Below are positions 25,913-33,642 of a DNA stretch of 64,000 nt, piece after piece. The notes below the pieces were generated by a model, which did not search any database, had not been told where the DNA came from, and was given only the letters and a program-made list of their open reading frames with translations. Source of the DNA: Streptomyces sp. DSM 110735 (GTDB taxonomy: Bacteria > Actinomycetota > Actinomycetes > Streptomycetales > Streptomycetaceae); the NCBI RefSeq assembly GCF_016482685.1, contig NZ_JACYHF010000005.1, positions 248,001 to 312,000 of the forward strand, written 5' to 3'. A program made the position numbers and the translations under genes. Each line of letters starts with the position of its first letter. Within the stretch, counting starts at the first letter, position 1.

Positions 25913-26557
25913 CTACTTCCGCCAGAACAGGTGGTGTGTCACGCCGCTCGGGCTCGGTACGACGTCCATGTGGAAGCGGTCGAGGAGGTCGTCGGGCGAG
26001 TCCCACAGGCGCAGTCCGTGGTCGAGCTTCATGGGCGAGACCACCACGTGGAGCGTGTCGACCAGGTCGGCGTCGAGGAACTGCCGGATGGTCGAGACGC
26101 CGCCGCCGAGCCGGACGTCCTTGCCCTGCGCGGCTTCCTTCGCCTGCGCGAGGACCGTCGCCGGGTCGCCCGAGACGAAGTGGAACGTGGTGTCCGAGAG
26201 CGTCAGCGGGGGACGCTCGTGGTGCGTCAGCACGAAGACGGGGGTGTGGAACGGGGGTTCGTCGCCCCACCAGCCGCGCCACTCGTCGCCCTGCCACGGA
26301 CCGCGTACGGGACCGAACTTGTTGCGGCCCATGATCTCGGCGCCGATGTTGCGCGGGTAGTCCCGGGTCATGTAGTCGTCCAGACCCCGGCTGCCGCCGG
26401 GCTCGGTCCGCATGGGCCAGCTCGCCGTCGCCCCTGCCCAGGCGAACAGCCGCCCCGGATCGACATGGCCGAACGGCCGTTCAAGGGTCTGGTCCTCCCC
26501 GGCGCCGATCCCGTCGCTCGAGACGTTGAAGTTCTGGACCCGCAGCAGTTGAGTCAT
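25913..26557 (-). CDS. Dihydrofolate reductase/RibD C-terminal-like protein
   Basis: A 214-residue protein of the bacterial RibD C-terminal (DHFR-like) family, NADPH-dependent reductases of mostly unknown substrate. Seen are IMGRNKFGP (the NADPH-binding strand-loop), FVLTHHERPPL, and LGGGVSTIRQFLDADLVDTLHV with the cofactor-binding GGG. GGAAGGAAACAC precedes the ATG. It is transcribed away from the gas-vesicle operon across a 219-bp gap. Confidence 0.9.
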   Translation of the reverse strand: MTQLLRVQNFNVSSDGIGAGEDQTLERPFGHVDPGRLFAWAGATASWPMRTEPGGSRGLDDYMTRDYPRNIGAEIMGRNKFGPVRGPWQGDEWRGWWGDEPPFHTPVFVLTHHERPPLTLSDTTFHFVSGDPATVLAQAKEAAQGKDVRLGGGVSTIRQFLDADLVDTLHVVVSPMKLDHGLRLWDSPDDLLDRFHMDVVPSPSGVTHHLFWRK

Positions 26558-26776
26558 GTGTTTCCTTCCATGGCAGAAGCGGAAGCCGACGTCGGCGCCG
26601 TGCCGACGGGGCTTTGACCGTGTGGAACGACGAAAGTCATCGGGTGGGTACGCAGCCCGTCTCCGTACACCCGAGCAGACGCGAGGCATACGTGAGAGTC
26701 GCACGGGCACGCGAAGCAGAAGTCGTAGAGGACGGATGAAGACCGTCTTCAAGAAAGCTTCCGGCGGGCGGAGTTC
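26558..26776. promoter_or_regulatory. Divergent promoter region ahead of the gas-vesicle operon
   Basis: 219 bp between the reductase gene and gvpO. A GGGTAC hexamer at 26646-26651 resembles the -10 element of stress sigma factors of the SigB family (GGGTAT/C), which would suit a gas-vesicle operon, but I find no well-spaced -35 partner. The assignment is weak. Confidence 0.3.
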
Positions 26777-27085
26777 ATGAGCAGCAGCGACGACGAAAGC
26801 CAGAAGGACGGCAAGGGCGCGGAGGAGCGGCTGGACCTGCCGACGGTCGTCAGCCGGGCGGGCAGTCAGCTCTCCGCGTTGCTGCAACGCGAGGCGGGCG
26901 CCGTCTCGGCGGTGCGGGCCACCGACGACGGATGGTCCGCGGAAGTCGAGGTGGTCGAGCTGGAAAGGGTGCCGGACACCATGAGCGTCATGGCGTCCTA
27001 CCGCATCGAACTCGACCACCGCGGCCGCCTCCTCGGGTACGAACGGCTGCGCCGTTACGCCAGGGGCCAGATCGACCGCCGTTGA
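26777..27085 (+). CDS. gvpO: Gas vesicle protein GvpO
   Basis: A 102-residue GvpO-family protein with the family pattern [25 protein letters not shown] followed by [24 protein letters not shown] (parts of a beta-rich core). The N-terminus is charged and disordered-looking. It opens the operon, as in Streptomyces coelicolor. Its role is probably in control or assembly of the vesicle; it is not a shell protein. Confidence 0.93.
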   Translation: MSSSDDESQKDGKGAEERLDLPTVVSRAGSQLSALLQREAGAVSAVRATDDGWSAEVEVVELERVPDTMSVMASYRIELDHRGRLLGYERLRRYARGQIDRR

Positions 27086-27110
27086 ACGAACCGACGGAAA
27101 GGAGCTCACC

Positions 27111-27545
27111 ATGACACTCGTCCAACAGAGCAGTACCACCTCCGGGGGCAGCGGATCGGGAAATCTCTACGACGTCCTCGAACTCATCCTCGACCGAGGG
27201 CTCGTGATCGACGCGTTCGTGCGCGTCTCGCTGGTCGGCATCGAGATCCTGAAGATCGACGTACGGGTCGTCGTCGCCAGCGTGGACACCTATCTCCGCT
27301 TCGCCGAGGCGTGCAACCGCCTCGACCTGGAGTCGGGCCGCAAGGCGCCGAGCCAACTGACCGATCTCGTGGGCGACATGACCGAGAGCGGGGCGAAGGG
27401 GAAGTCGAAAGGAGCGCTGACCGGAGCGGTCGAGGCGTTCACCGACTCCCTCCAGGGCAAGAGCGACGAGCCCGAGGAGGAGCCGCGCAAGCGCCCGGCC
27501 CGCAAGTCGACGTCCAGCCGCCAGTCGTCCCGCCGCGAGGAGTGA
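27111..27545 (+). CDS. gvpA: Gas vesicle structural protein GvpA
   Basis: A 144-residue protein with the GvpA core at ~18-75: [18 protein letters not shown], then [30 protein letters not shown], the alpha-beta-beta-alpha unit that builds the ribbed shell. The C-terminal half is a long Lys/Glu/Ser tail not found in cyanobacterial or archaeal GvpA (about 70 residues), but usual for streptomycetes. RBS AAGGAG lies eight bases before the ATG. It is one of three GvpA-type proteins in the operon, with GvpJ and GvpS. Confidence 0.95.
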   Translation: MTLVQQSSTTSGGSGSGNLYDVLELILDRGLVIDAFVRVSLVGIEILKIDVRVVVASVDTYLRFAEACNRLDLESGRKAPSQLTDLVGDMTESGAKGKSKGALTGAVEAFTDSLQGKSDEPEEEPRKRPARKSTSSRQSSRREE

Positions 27546-27548
27546 GAA

Positions 27549-28259
27549 GTGCCCACCTACGTCTACGGCATCACGGGTGCCGACCATCCCCTGCACCTCG
27601 ACGACGTACGGGGTGTCGGTGAACCCCCGGCCGAGCTGCGGACGGTACGCACCGACACGCTCACCGCGGTGGTCAGCGACGCGCCCGAGGGGCTGCGCGC
27701 CAAGCGGCGTGACGTCCGCGCCCACCAGGGGGTCCTGGAGGCGCTGATGGCCGACGGGGCGACGCTCCCCATGCGCTTCGGACTCCTCGCGCCGGACGAC
27801 GACCAGGTCGCGGCGGCGCTGGACGCGGAGAGCGACGGCTACCGCAACCGGCTGGCCCAGCTCGACGGTCAGGTGGAGTACCACCTGCGGGTCGTCCGCG
27901 ACGAGGACGACCTGCTGCGCGAGATCGTCAACACCTCCGACCGCGTACGGGAGTTGCGTCAGCGGACGCTGGCCGACCCCAACGCCCACGACGAGCGGAT
28001 CGCCCTCGGCGAGACGGTCTCCCACGAGGTGGAGGCCCGCCGTGCCGCCGAGGCACGGACGCTCTCCGACGCACTGGCACCCACCGCGACCAGCGTGTCC
28101 CCGGGCGAGTCCGGCACCGACGTCCTCAGCGTGTCGTTCCTCGTCGAGGACGCGAAGGCGGACACGTTCGTCCAGGCAGTGCAGCGCGAGGCCGAACGGC
28201 TCGGTGACGCCTACACGTTCACCCTCACCGGCCCGCTGCCGCCGTACAGCTTCGTCTGA
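27549..28259 (+). CDS. gvpF: Gas vesicle protein GvpF
   Basis: A 236-residue GvpF/L-family protein starting at a GTG three bases after the gvpA stop. It begins with TYVYGITGADHPL and has the family segments APEGLRAKRRDVRAHQGVLEAL and TLPMRFGLLAPDD, ending in GPLPPYSFV. GvpF/L proteins contact GvpA and help nucleate shell assembly. A second family member, gvpL, lies further down the operon. Confidence 0.94.
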   Translation: MPTYVYGITGADHPLHLDDVRGVGEPPAELRTVRTDTLTAVVSDAPEGLRAKRRDVRAHQGVLEALMADGATLPMRFGLLAPDDDQVAAALDAESDGYRNRLAQLDGQVEYHLRVVRDEDDLLREIVNTSDRVRELRQRTLADPNAHDERIALGETVSHEVEARRAAEARTLSDALAPTATSVSPGESGTDVLSVSFLVEDAKADTFVQAVQREAERLGDAYTFTLTGPLPPYSFV

Positions 28260-28296
28260 CCCGGCCGCCAACGCCACCGCCGGAAGGGAGTCGGCC

Positions 28297-28542
28297 ATGG
28301 GTCTGATCACCGGCATCCTCACCCTCCCGCTCGCCCCCGTCCGGGGCACCGCCTGGGTCATCGACCAGGTGCTGACGGCGGCGGAACGCGAGTACTACGA
28401 CCCCGAGCCGGTACGACGCCGACTTGGCGAGCTGGAACGCGAGTTGACCGAGGGGCGGATCTCCGAGGAGGAGTACGACCGCCTGGAGGACGAACTGCTC
28501 GACCGGCTGGACGAGATCGAGCGGTACCGGCAAGGGGGGTGA
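28297..28542 (+). CDS. gvpG: Gas vesicle protein GvpG
   Basis: An 81-residue GvpG protein. It starts with the typical MGLITGILTLPLAPVRG and continues as a charged helix rich in Glu and Arg (EREYYDPEPVRRRLGELEREL). GGAAGGGAG stands before the ATG. GvpG is an accessory assembly factor. Its stop codon is also the first TGA of the 16-bp tandem repeat that follows. Confidence 0.93.
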   Translation: MGLITGILTLPLAPVRGTAWVIDQVLTAAEREYYDPEPVRRRLGELERELTEGRISEEEYDRLEDELLDRLDEIERYRQGG

Positions 28543-28587
28543 GCCGCACAGGAGTTGAGCCGCACGGCAGTTGAGCCGCACCGGGGT
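28540..28587 (+). repeat. Three tandem 16-bp repeats after gvpG
   Basis: Three head-to-tail units of 16 bp, each starting TGAGCCGCAC, begin at 28540, 28556 and 28572. The first includes the gvpG stop codon, so each later copy brings another TGA. They fill much of the 131-bp gap before gvpY. They may be replication-slippage products; a role in mRNA processing between gvpG and gvpY is possible. Confidence 0.85.
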
Positions 28588-28673
28588 TCAGGAAGCGAGC
28601 GGCAGGGAGGTTCGAGCCGGTCCATGACGAACCGCGACGAGAGAAGAACGGAAGAAACCGGGGTGCACACACC

Positions 28674-29288
28674 ATGACGAAGAACGCCAAGATAGCCGTC
28701 GCACTCGTGGGCGGATACGTCCTCGGGCGCACGAAGAAGGCCAAACTGGCCCTCGGGCTGGGCATGTTCCTGGCCGGCAAGAAACTCGACCTCGACCCCC
28801 GGCGGGTCGGCAAGCTCATCGCCAACTCGCCCGCGCTCGGCGGACTCAACGACCAGGTGCGCTCCCAGCTCGTCGACGCCACGCGCACGGCGGCCACCGA
28901 GGCACTCACCCAGCGCGCTGCCGGGCTCGCCTCCTCGCTCGCGCGGCGCACCGAGGCGCTGCAGGACCCGACGGGCGTCACCGACGCGGCGCGGGACGAG
29001 GACGGCGAGGACGCGGACGACGCGGAGGGCTCCGCCGAATCCGCCGAGTCCGCCGACTCCGACTCCGGCGACGAGGAACCGGCTCGTCGCAAGTCGTCCG
29101 GCGCCGGCGGACGTTCCCCCGCCAAGCGGACCCGCTCCTCCGCCGAGGGCGGTGCGCGCCGTACCGCAGGGACCGCCCGCAAGCGCACCGGCGCCGCGAA
29201 GTCCGCCGCCACCAAGGCGAGCGGCGCGCGCAGCGCCAAGAAGCGGACCACCTCCACGCGCAAGAGCGGCGGTGACAGCGATGCCTGA
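28674..29288 (+). CDS. gvpY: Gas vesicle cluster protein GvpY
   Basis: A 204-residue protein, position-matched to gvpY of the Streptomyces gvp operon. The first 45 residues hold a hydrophobic hairpin (IAVALVGGYVLGR, LALGLGMFLAG), the middle is an amphipathic helix, residues ~105-140 are acidic (Asp/Glu/Ser), and the end is a Lys/Arg/Ala-rich tail. The function of GvpY is unknown; the layout suggests a membrane- or vesicle-edge-bound protein with two oppositely charged disordered tails. Confidence 0.85.
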   Translation: MTKNAKIAVALVGGYVLGRTKKAKLALGLGMFLAGKKLDLDPRRVGKLIANSPALGGLNDQVRSQLVDATRTAATEALTQRAAGLASSLARRTEALQDPTGVTDAARDEDGEDADDAEGSAESAESADSDSGDEEPARRKSSGAGGRSPAKRTRSSAEGGARRTAGTARKRTGAAKSAATKASGARSAKKRTTSTRKSGGDSDA

Positions 29289-30447
29289 CTCCACCGTCGG
29301 CAAGATCCGCGAGGACGTGCTGTCGAACCCCGCCACCGACCGCCTCAAGGAAGAGCTGCGCAACTACCTGGTCGCGCGCGCCGAGCACACCGTGACCGGA
29401 CTCGGTCGGCGGCTCGGTGAGGGCGTCTCCAAGCTGGCGGAGCCCGGCGGCGCCTCCGGTCCGCTCAAGAGCCTCGCCAAGGGCGGGCAGGCGCTGTCCG
29501 AGGGCAAGTCCCCGGCGCAGGCGGCGATGAGCGCGGGCGTCTCCCACCTCAAGGAGAGCGTCAAGGACAAGGTCAAGGGGCTGTTCGGCAAGGGGCGCAA
29601 GGCGGGCGGCGGCAAGTCCAAGAGCGTCACCATCGTCGAGGACATCGACGTGGGCGTGCCGGTGCGCGAGGCGTACGACCAGTGGACCCAGTTCCAGGAG
29701 TTCAGCACCTTCGCCAAGGGCGTGGTGAGCGTCGAGAAGGCGGACGACACCAGCAGCAACTGGAAGGTCAAGGTCGCCAAGTCCACGCGGAGTTGGAAGG
29801 CCAACGTCACCGAGCAGGTCCCCGACGAGCGGATCACCTGGACCACCGAGGGCGCCAAGGGCACCGTCAAGGGCGTCGTCACCTTCCACGCCGTGACCGA
29901 CGACCTCACCAAGGTGCTGCTCGTCCTGGAGTACTTCCCCAAGGGGCTGTTCGAGAAGACGGGCAACATCTGGCGCGCCCAGGGCCGCCGCGCCCGCCTC
30001 GACCTCAAGCTCTACCGCAAGTTCCTCATGATGCGCGGCGAGGCGACCGACGGCTGGCGCGGTGAGATCCGCGACGGCGAGGTCGTGGTCCCGCACGAGG
30101 AGGCGGTCGAGCGCGAAGAGGCGGAGGAATCCGAGCAGTTGGAGGGGTCCGAAAACTCGGAGGACTCGGAGCGGGACTCGGACGCGCCGGAGGACGACGA
30201 CTCCTACGCCGCCGAGGACGAGGCGTCCGACGACGCCCCCGACGACGCTTCCGGCGACGAGTCCTACGACGAGGACGAACCCGAGGGCTACGACGACGAG
30301 TTGGCGGACGAGGAGCCGTACGACGAGGAGGAGCCCGAGGAGTACGAGGACGAGGCCGAGCTGCCCGACGAGGAACCCGAGCCCTCCGACGACGAGCCCG
30401 CTTCCCGCGGCTCCCGGCGCCGCCGCACCGCCGGTGCGCGGGCGTGA
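29281..30447 (+). CDS. gvpZ: Gas vesicle cluster protein GvpZ, SRPBCC domain with acidic tail
   Basis: A 388-residue protein starting eight bases inside the end of gvpY. Residues ~1-115 are helical and basic; ~118-265 form an SRPBCC (START/polyketide-cyclase-like) domain beginning SVTIVEDIDVGVPVREAYDQW; the last ~120 residues are strongly acidic, mostly Asp/Glu/Ser/Tyr. SRPBCC domains bind hydrophobic ligands, so binding of lipid or of hydrophobic GvpA subunits is conceivable. This arrangement is that of GvpZ in other streptomycetes. Confidence 0.87.
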   Translation: MPDSTVGKIREDVLSNPATDRLKEELRNYLVARAEHTVTGLGRRLGEGVSKLAEPGGASGPLKSLAKGGQALSEGKSPAQAAMSAGVSHLKESVKDKVKGLFGKGRKAGGGKSKSVTIVEDIDVGVPVREAYDQWTQFQEFSTFAKGVVSVEKADDTSSNWKVKVAKSTRSWKANVTEQVPDERITWTTEGAKGTVKGVVTFHAVTDDLTKVLLVLEYFPKGLFEKTGNIWRAQGRRARLDLKLYRKFLMMRGEATDGWRGEIRDGEVVVPHEEAVEREEAEESEQLEGSENSEDSERDSDAPEDDDSYAAEDEASDDAPDDASGDESYDEDEPEGYDDELADEEPYDEEEPEEYEDEAELPDEEPEPSDDEPASRGSRRRRTAGARA

Positions 30448-30480
30448 CCGGGGACCGGCAGACAGACAAGGGTTGACGAC

Positions 30481-30897
30481 GTGACCGAATCACTCAGCGG
30501 CCGCCTGCCCGCTCCCACGCGCTCCGCGTCCCCCTACGGGGCACAGGGATCGTCCGCGAATCTCGCCGACATCCTGGAGCGAGTCCTCGACAAGGGCGTC
30601 GTGATCGCGGGTGACATCCAGATCAATCTGCTCGACATCGAGCTGCTGACCATCAAACTCCGCCTGCTGGTGGCCTCGGTCGACAAGGCCAAGGAGATGG
30701 GCATCGACTGGTGGGAGCACGACCCCTCCCTGTCCTCGCGGGCTCCCTCCCGCGCCCCGGCCGCCGAACTCACCGAGGAGAACGAGCGGTTGCGCGCCGA
30801 GATCGCCCAACTGCGGGCGGCGTCCGGTCCGGCGCTCACCTCCGAGGCGGTAGCCGCTCACGAGGCGGAGCCCGGGGGGAGGTCCGGTCATGAGTGA
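30481..30897 (+). CDS. gvpJ: Gas vesicle protein GvpJ (GvpA family)
   Basis: A 138-residue GvpA-family protein starting at GTG. The core is NLADILERVLDKGVVIAGDI followed by INLLDIELLTIKLRLLVASVDKA, and WWEHDP comes after the second helix. The C-terminal part contains a predicted coiled coil (ELTEENERLRAEIAQLRA). GvpJ proteins are minor shell or cap components. It overlaps gvpL by eight bases. Confidence 0.92.
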   Translation: MTESLSGRLPAPTRSASPYGAQGSSANLADILERVLDKGVVIAGDIQINLLDIELLTIKLRLLVASVDKAKEMGIDWWEHDPSLSSRAPSRAPAAELTEENERLRAEIAQLRAASGPALTSEAVAAHEAEPGGRSGHE

Positions 30898-31759
30898 CGC
30901 GGAACTGCGGTACGTCTACGCCGTCGGCCGGGACGAGGGCGCGCTGGACCGGGTGACGGGACTGGTCACCGGGGTGGACGGTCACTCCCTGCACGCCGTG
31001 CGCGGCGGCGGGCTCACCGCCCTGGTGTCCGGCGTCCCGGCCGACCGGTTCGAAGAAGCCACCCTCACCGCGCAGTTGGAGGACCTGGACCGCCTGGAAC
31101 GCCTCGCCCGCGCACACCACGCCGTCGTGGACGCGGCCTTCGCCGAGACGACGGTCCTGCCGATGCGGCTCGCCACGGTGTACCGCGACGAGGCACGGGT
31201 GGCGGCGATGCTGGCGGAGCGGCGGGTGCCGTTCGGCGAACTGCTGGACCTGCTCGACGGTCACGTGGAACTCGGCGTGAAGGTGTACGCCGTACCGCAG
31301 TCCGCCGCGCAGGCACCCGCGTCCTCGACGTCCTCGGAGCCCGACGCGGCAGCCACCACGCCGGGTCGCGCCTATCTGCGGCGCCGCCGCGCCCAGCGGG
31401 ACACCGTACGGAACGCCTACCGCGTCGCGACCGACCTGGCGGAGGTCGCGGCGCGGGAGGCGGAGGTGCTGGCGGCAGCCCGCGTGACGCACCGGCCCCA
31501 GCAGGGCGAGTGGTCCGAGGGGCGGGGCGAGAACGTGGCGAACGAGGCGTACCTCGTGCCGGTGGGCGCGGTCGAGGAGTTCCGCGCGCGGCTCGGTTCG
31601 CTCGCGCGGCCGGGGGTCGGGGTGGAGGTGACCGGGCCGTGGGCGCCGTACTCGTTCGCGACGGGGGCGGGGCAGACGGGGCAGCCCGGGCACACGGGGG
31701 AGCCCGCGTCGGACGCGGAGCCCGAGCGGCAGACCCCCGCCGGGGGGAGGAGCGCATGA
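30890..31759 (+). CDS. gvpL: Gas vesicle protein GvpL (GvpF/L family)
   Basis: A 289-residue GvpF/L-family protein. LRYVYAVGRD opens it, then LARAHHAVVDAAFAETTVLPMRLATVY, AYRVATDLAEVAAREA and VEVTGPWAPYSFA at the end of the core. The last ~30 residues are Gly/Pro/Glu-rich. It is the second family member of the operon; GvpF and GvpL both bind GvpA in vesicle assembly. It overlaps gvpS by ATGA. Confidence 0.93.
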   Translation: MSDAELRYVYAVGRDEGALDRVTGLVTGVDGHSLHAVRGGGLTALVSGVPADRFEEATLTAQLEDLDRLERLARAHHAVVDAAFAETTVLPMRLATVYRDEARVAAMLAERRVPFGELLDLLDGHVELGVKVYAVPQSAAQAPASSTSSEPDAAATTPGRAYLRRRRAQRDTVRNAYRVATDLAEVAAREAEVLAAARVTHRPQQGEWSEGRGENVANEAYLVPVGAVEEFRARLGSLARPGVGVEVTGPWAPYSFATGAGQTGQPGHTGEPASDAEPERQTPAGGRSA

Positions 31760-31995
31760 GCGTGCGTACCGTAGGGGTCCACGACCCCGAGCCCGTCTCC
31801 GGTCCGCCCGTCGCCCTCATCGACCTGCTGGACCGCCTGCTGACCGGCGGTGCCGTCCTCACCGGCGATCTGGTGCTGTGCATCGCCGACGTGGATCTGG
31901 TCCATATCAATCTCCGCGCGGTCATCCGGTCGATCACCTCGGACGAACCGGCGCCTCAGGAGGCTTTTCCCGGGCCGCGCGGTCAGGAGTTCTGA
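31756..31995 (+). CDS. gvpS: Gas vesicle protein GvpS (GvpA family)
   Basis: A 79-residue GvpA-family protein: ALIDLLDRLLTGGAVLTGDL followed by VLCIADVDLVHINLRAVIRSI. It lacks the long tails of GvpA and GvpJ. The ATG overlaps the gvpL stop. It is probably a minor shell protein. Confidence 0.91.
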   Translation: MSVRTVGVHDPEPVSGPPVALIDLLDRLLTGGAVLTGDLVLCIADVDLVHINLRAVIRSITSDEPAPQEAFPGPRGQEF

Positions 31996-31998
31996 ATC

Positions 31999-32349
31999 AT
32001 GCCCGAAACATCCGTGGACGCCCTCGCCGACCGTCTGCTGAACATGTCCGGCGCCACCTCCGCCGGAAATGCGCACCAGCGGTGGAAGACGGACCCCGAC
32101 ACGGTGGAGCGGGATCTCGTCAAGCTGGTCCTCACCATCGTGGAACTGCTGCGCCAGCTCATGGAACGCACCGCGATCCACCGCGTCGACCAGGGAGATC
32201 TCAGCGAGGAACAGGAGGAACGCATCGGAGTCACGTTGATGATCCTCCAGGAACGGATGGAGGAACTGTGTGAACGGTACGGGCTCACAATGGACGATCT
32301 GAATTTGGATCTCGGACCGCTGGGATCACTGCTTCCACGGGAATTCTGA
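31999..32349 (+). CDS. gvpK: Gas vesicle protein GvpK
   Basis: A 116-residue GvpK-family protein, mostly helical: VERDLVKLVLTIVELLRQLMERTAIHR region, then LSEEQEERIGVTLMILQERMEEL and a C-terminal LGPLGSLLPREF. It starts three bases after gvpS and is the last classical gvp gene. The operon lacks gvpN and gvpC, as in other streptomycetes. Confidence 0.93.
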   Translation: MPETSVDALADRLLNMSGATSAGNAHQRWKTDPDTVERDLVKLVLTIVELLRQLMERTAIHRVDQGDLSEEQEERIGVTLMILQERMEELCERYGLTMDDLNLDLGPLGSLLPREF

Positions 32350-32412
32350 GCGATTTCCGACGCGGTACCGAAACCCTGTTTGAGTTACCGACCCGGGGAC
32401 AGAAGGAGCATC

Positions 32413-32847
32413 ATGACCACCGAGAACAAGAACACCCGGAATTCGACCGCCAACGGCGCCAAGAAGGCGGCCGCCGCTTCTCGGACGGCCACCGCGCGGG
32501 ACACCGCCCGCGAGGCGAAGGAGACGGCGCTGGACGCCAAGGAGACGGCACGCGAGGCGACCGACTCCACTGCCTCCGCCGCTCAGTCGGCCGGTCAGGC
32601 AGCCCAGCGCGTGAGCCGTGCCGCCGCTGTCGGCATCCAGAGCGGCCAGCAGGCCGTCACGGCCAACGCCGCCAAGGTCGCCGCGGCCGCCGGGTCGGCG
32701 TGGACGGTCGTCAAGCACCGCAAGGCGATCGCCGCCGGAACCGCGGCAGCCGTGGCGGGCGTCGCCGGAGCCGCCTTCGCGATAGGCCGCTCGACGGCCA
32801 AGCCCCAGGTGGGCCCCCTGACCCGGCTCACCGGCGGCCGCATCTGA
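32413..32847 (+). CDS. Ala-rich LEA-like protein with one membrane segment, end of the gvp operon
   Basis: A 144-residue protein of unknown function. Residues ~20-65 carry imperfect 11-residue repeats of the type AREAKETALDA, as in LEA-like amphipathic helices; one hydrophobic segment (IAAGTAAAVAGVAGAAFAIG) lies at ~108-127. GAAGGAG precedes the ATG. It follows gvpK by 63 bp and ends just before the operon terminator, so it is probably co-transcribed with the gas-vesicle genes. Confidence 0.8.
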   Translation: MTTENKNTRNSTANGAKKAAAASRTATARDTAREAKETALDAKETAREATDSTASAAQSAGQAAQRVSRAAAVGIQSGQQAVTANAAKVAAAAGSAWTVVKHRKAIAAGTAAAVAGVAGAAFAIGRSTAKPQVGPLTRLTGGRI

Positions 32848-32878
32848 GCCCCGCGCCGGGCGACACCCGAGAGCCCAC

Positions 32879-32922
32879 GACAAGGCCGGTCCCGCCGTTC
32901 GAACGGCGGGACCGGCCTTGTC
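32879..32922. terminator. Perfect 44-bp palindrome, terminator
   Basis: A flawless 22 + 22 bp palindrome with a TTCGAA centre. It lies between the end of the gvp operon (32847) and the convergent NTPase operon (last stop at 32935) and would terminate transcription from both sides. Confidence 0.88.
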
Positions 32923-32934
32923 ATGCCGCGCGCC

Positions 32935-33642
32935 CTACGGCTCCACGACGGCGGCGAGCCGCGCGCTCAGGTCGTGGTGACCCAGGGTGTCCAGGGCGGC
33001 GTGCAGGATCTTCAGCAGGTCCTGGGCGGTGTCCTCGGTGACGCGTTCCGCGAAGGTGTGGAGCACCTGCGCCGTGACGACCCAGCGCGACTCCGGATGC
33101 CAGCGGTGCGCCTCGCGGACCAGCGCGTCCAGGTCGGTGCCGGGGAGCGGACCGCCGAGGCGAGGGGAGGGCGGGAGCAGGGTGTACAGCCGGGCGGCGG
33201 ACGGGTCCGCGAGGAGTTCGTCGCGGAGGAACTCCATGCGGGCGCGGGCCTGACGGCGTTCGAGTTCGTCGAGTTCGCAGGCGTGGCGCGTCCGCTGCTT
33301 GCGGCGGGCCGCCGCCACCACGGCGGCGTCGACATGGACGGAGGCCGTCACGCCCGTCACCGTCACCTCGCCGCCCAGCGGGACCTCGTCACGCAGGACG
33401 ACCGCCAGATCCTGCCCGGCCGCGTCCGGGCGCAGTACGGACGACTCGTGCAGCGTCTTCTCGACGAGCTGCCGCGCCAGACGCCCGGCGACGCGCGGCG
33501 CGTCGGCCGGTGCCGGACCCCGCTTCGTCCAGGTCCACTCGACGCGGACGGACACCTCGAAGGCGAGTCCCGGGTCCTGGCTCGCGCACACGTCGGTGAA
33601 GGTGTGGACGGACGGGGTACGGCGCCGTCCGGGCCACCTCAC
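32935..33642 (-). CDS. Protein of unknown function, partner of the NTPase gene
   Basis: A 235-residue protein I do not recognise. The GTG start overlaps the NTPase stop (GTGA). The first ~110 residues look beta-rich (EVSVRVEWTW, EVTVTGVTASVHV), then comes a helical, charged stretch (RKQRTRHACELDELERRQARARMEFLRDELL split over the region) resembling the transition from a beta barrel to a coiled helix seen in SPFH/band-7 proteins, and a helical end. No signal peptide or membrane helix. Its coupling to the NTPase suggests a physical partner or sensor. Confidence 0.7.
   Translation of the reverse strand: MRWPGRRRTPSVHTFTDVCASQDPGLAFEVSVRVEWTWTKRGPAPADAPRVAGRLARQLVEKTLHESSVLRPDAAGQDLAVVLRDEVPLGGEVTVTGVTASVHVDAAVVAAARRKQRTRHACELDELERRQARARMEFLRDELLADPSAARLYTLLPPSPRLGGPLPGTDLDALVREAHRWHPESRWVVTAQVLHTFAERVTEDTAQDLLKILHAALDTLGHHDLSARLAAVVEP

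Noticed and set aside
28540..28587. The 16-bp tandem repeats as a CRISPR array
   Set aside because: Units are head to tail without spacers, only three copies exist, and no cas genes are near.
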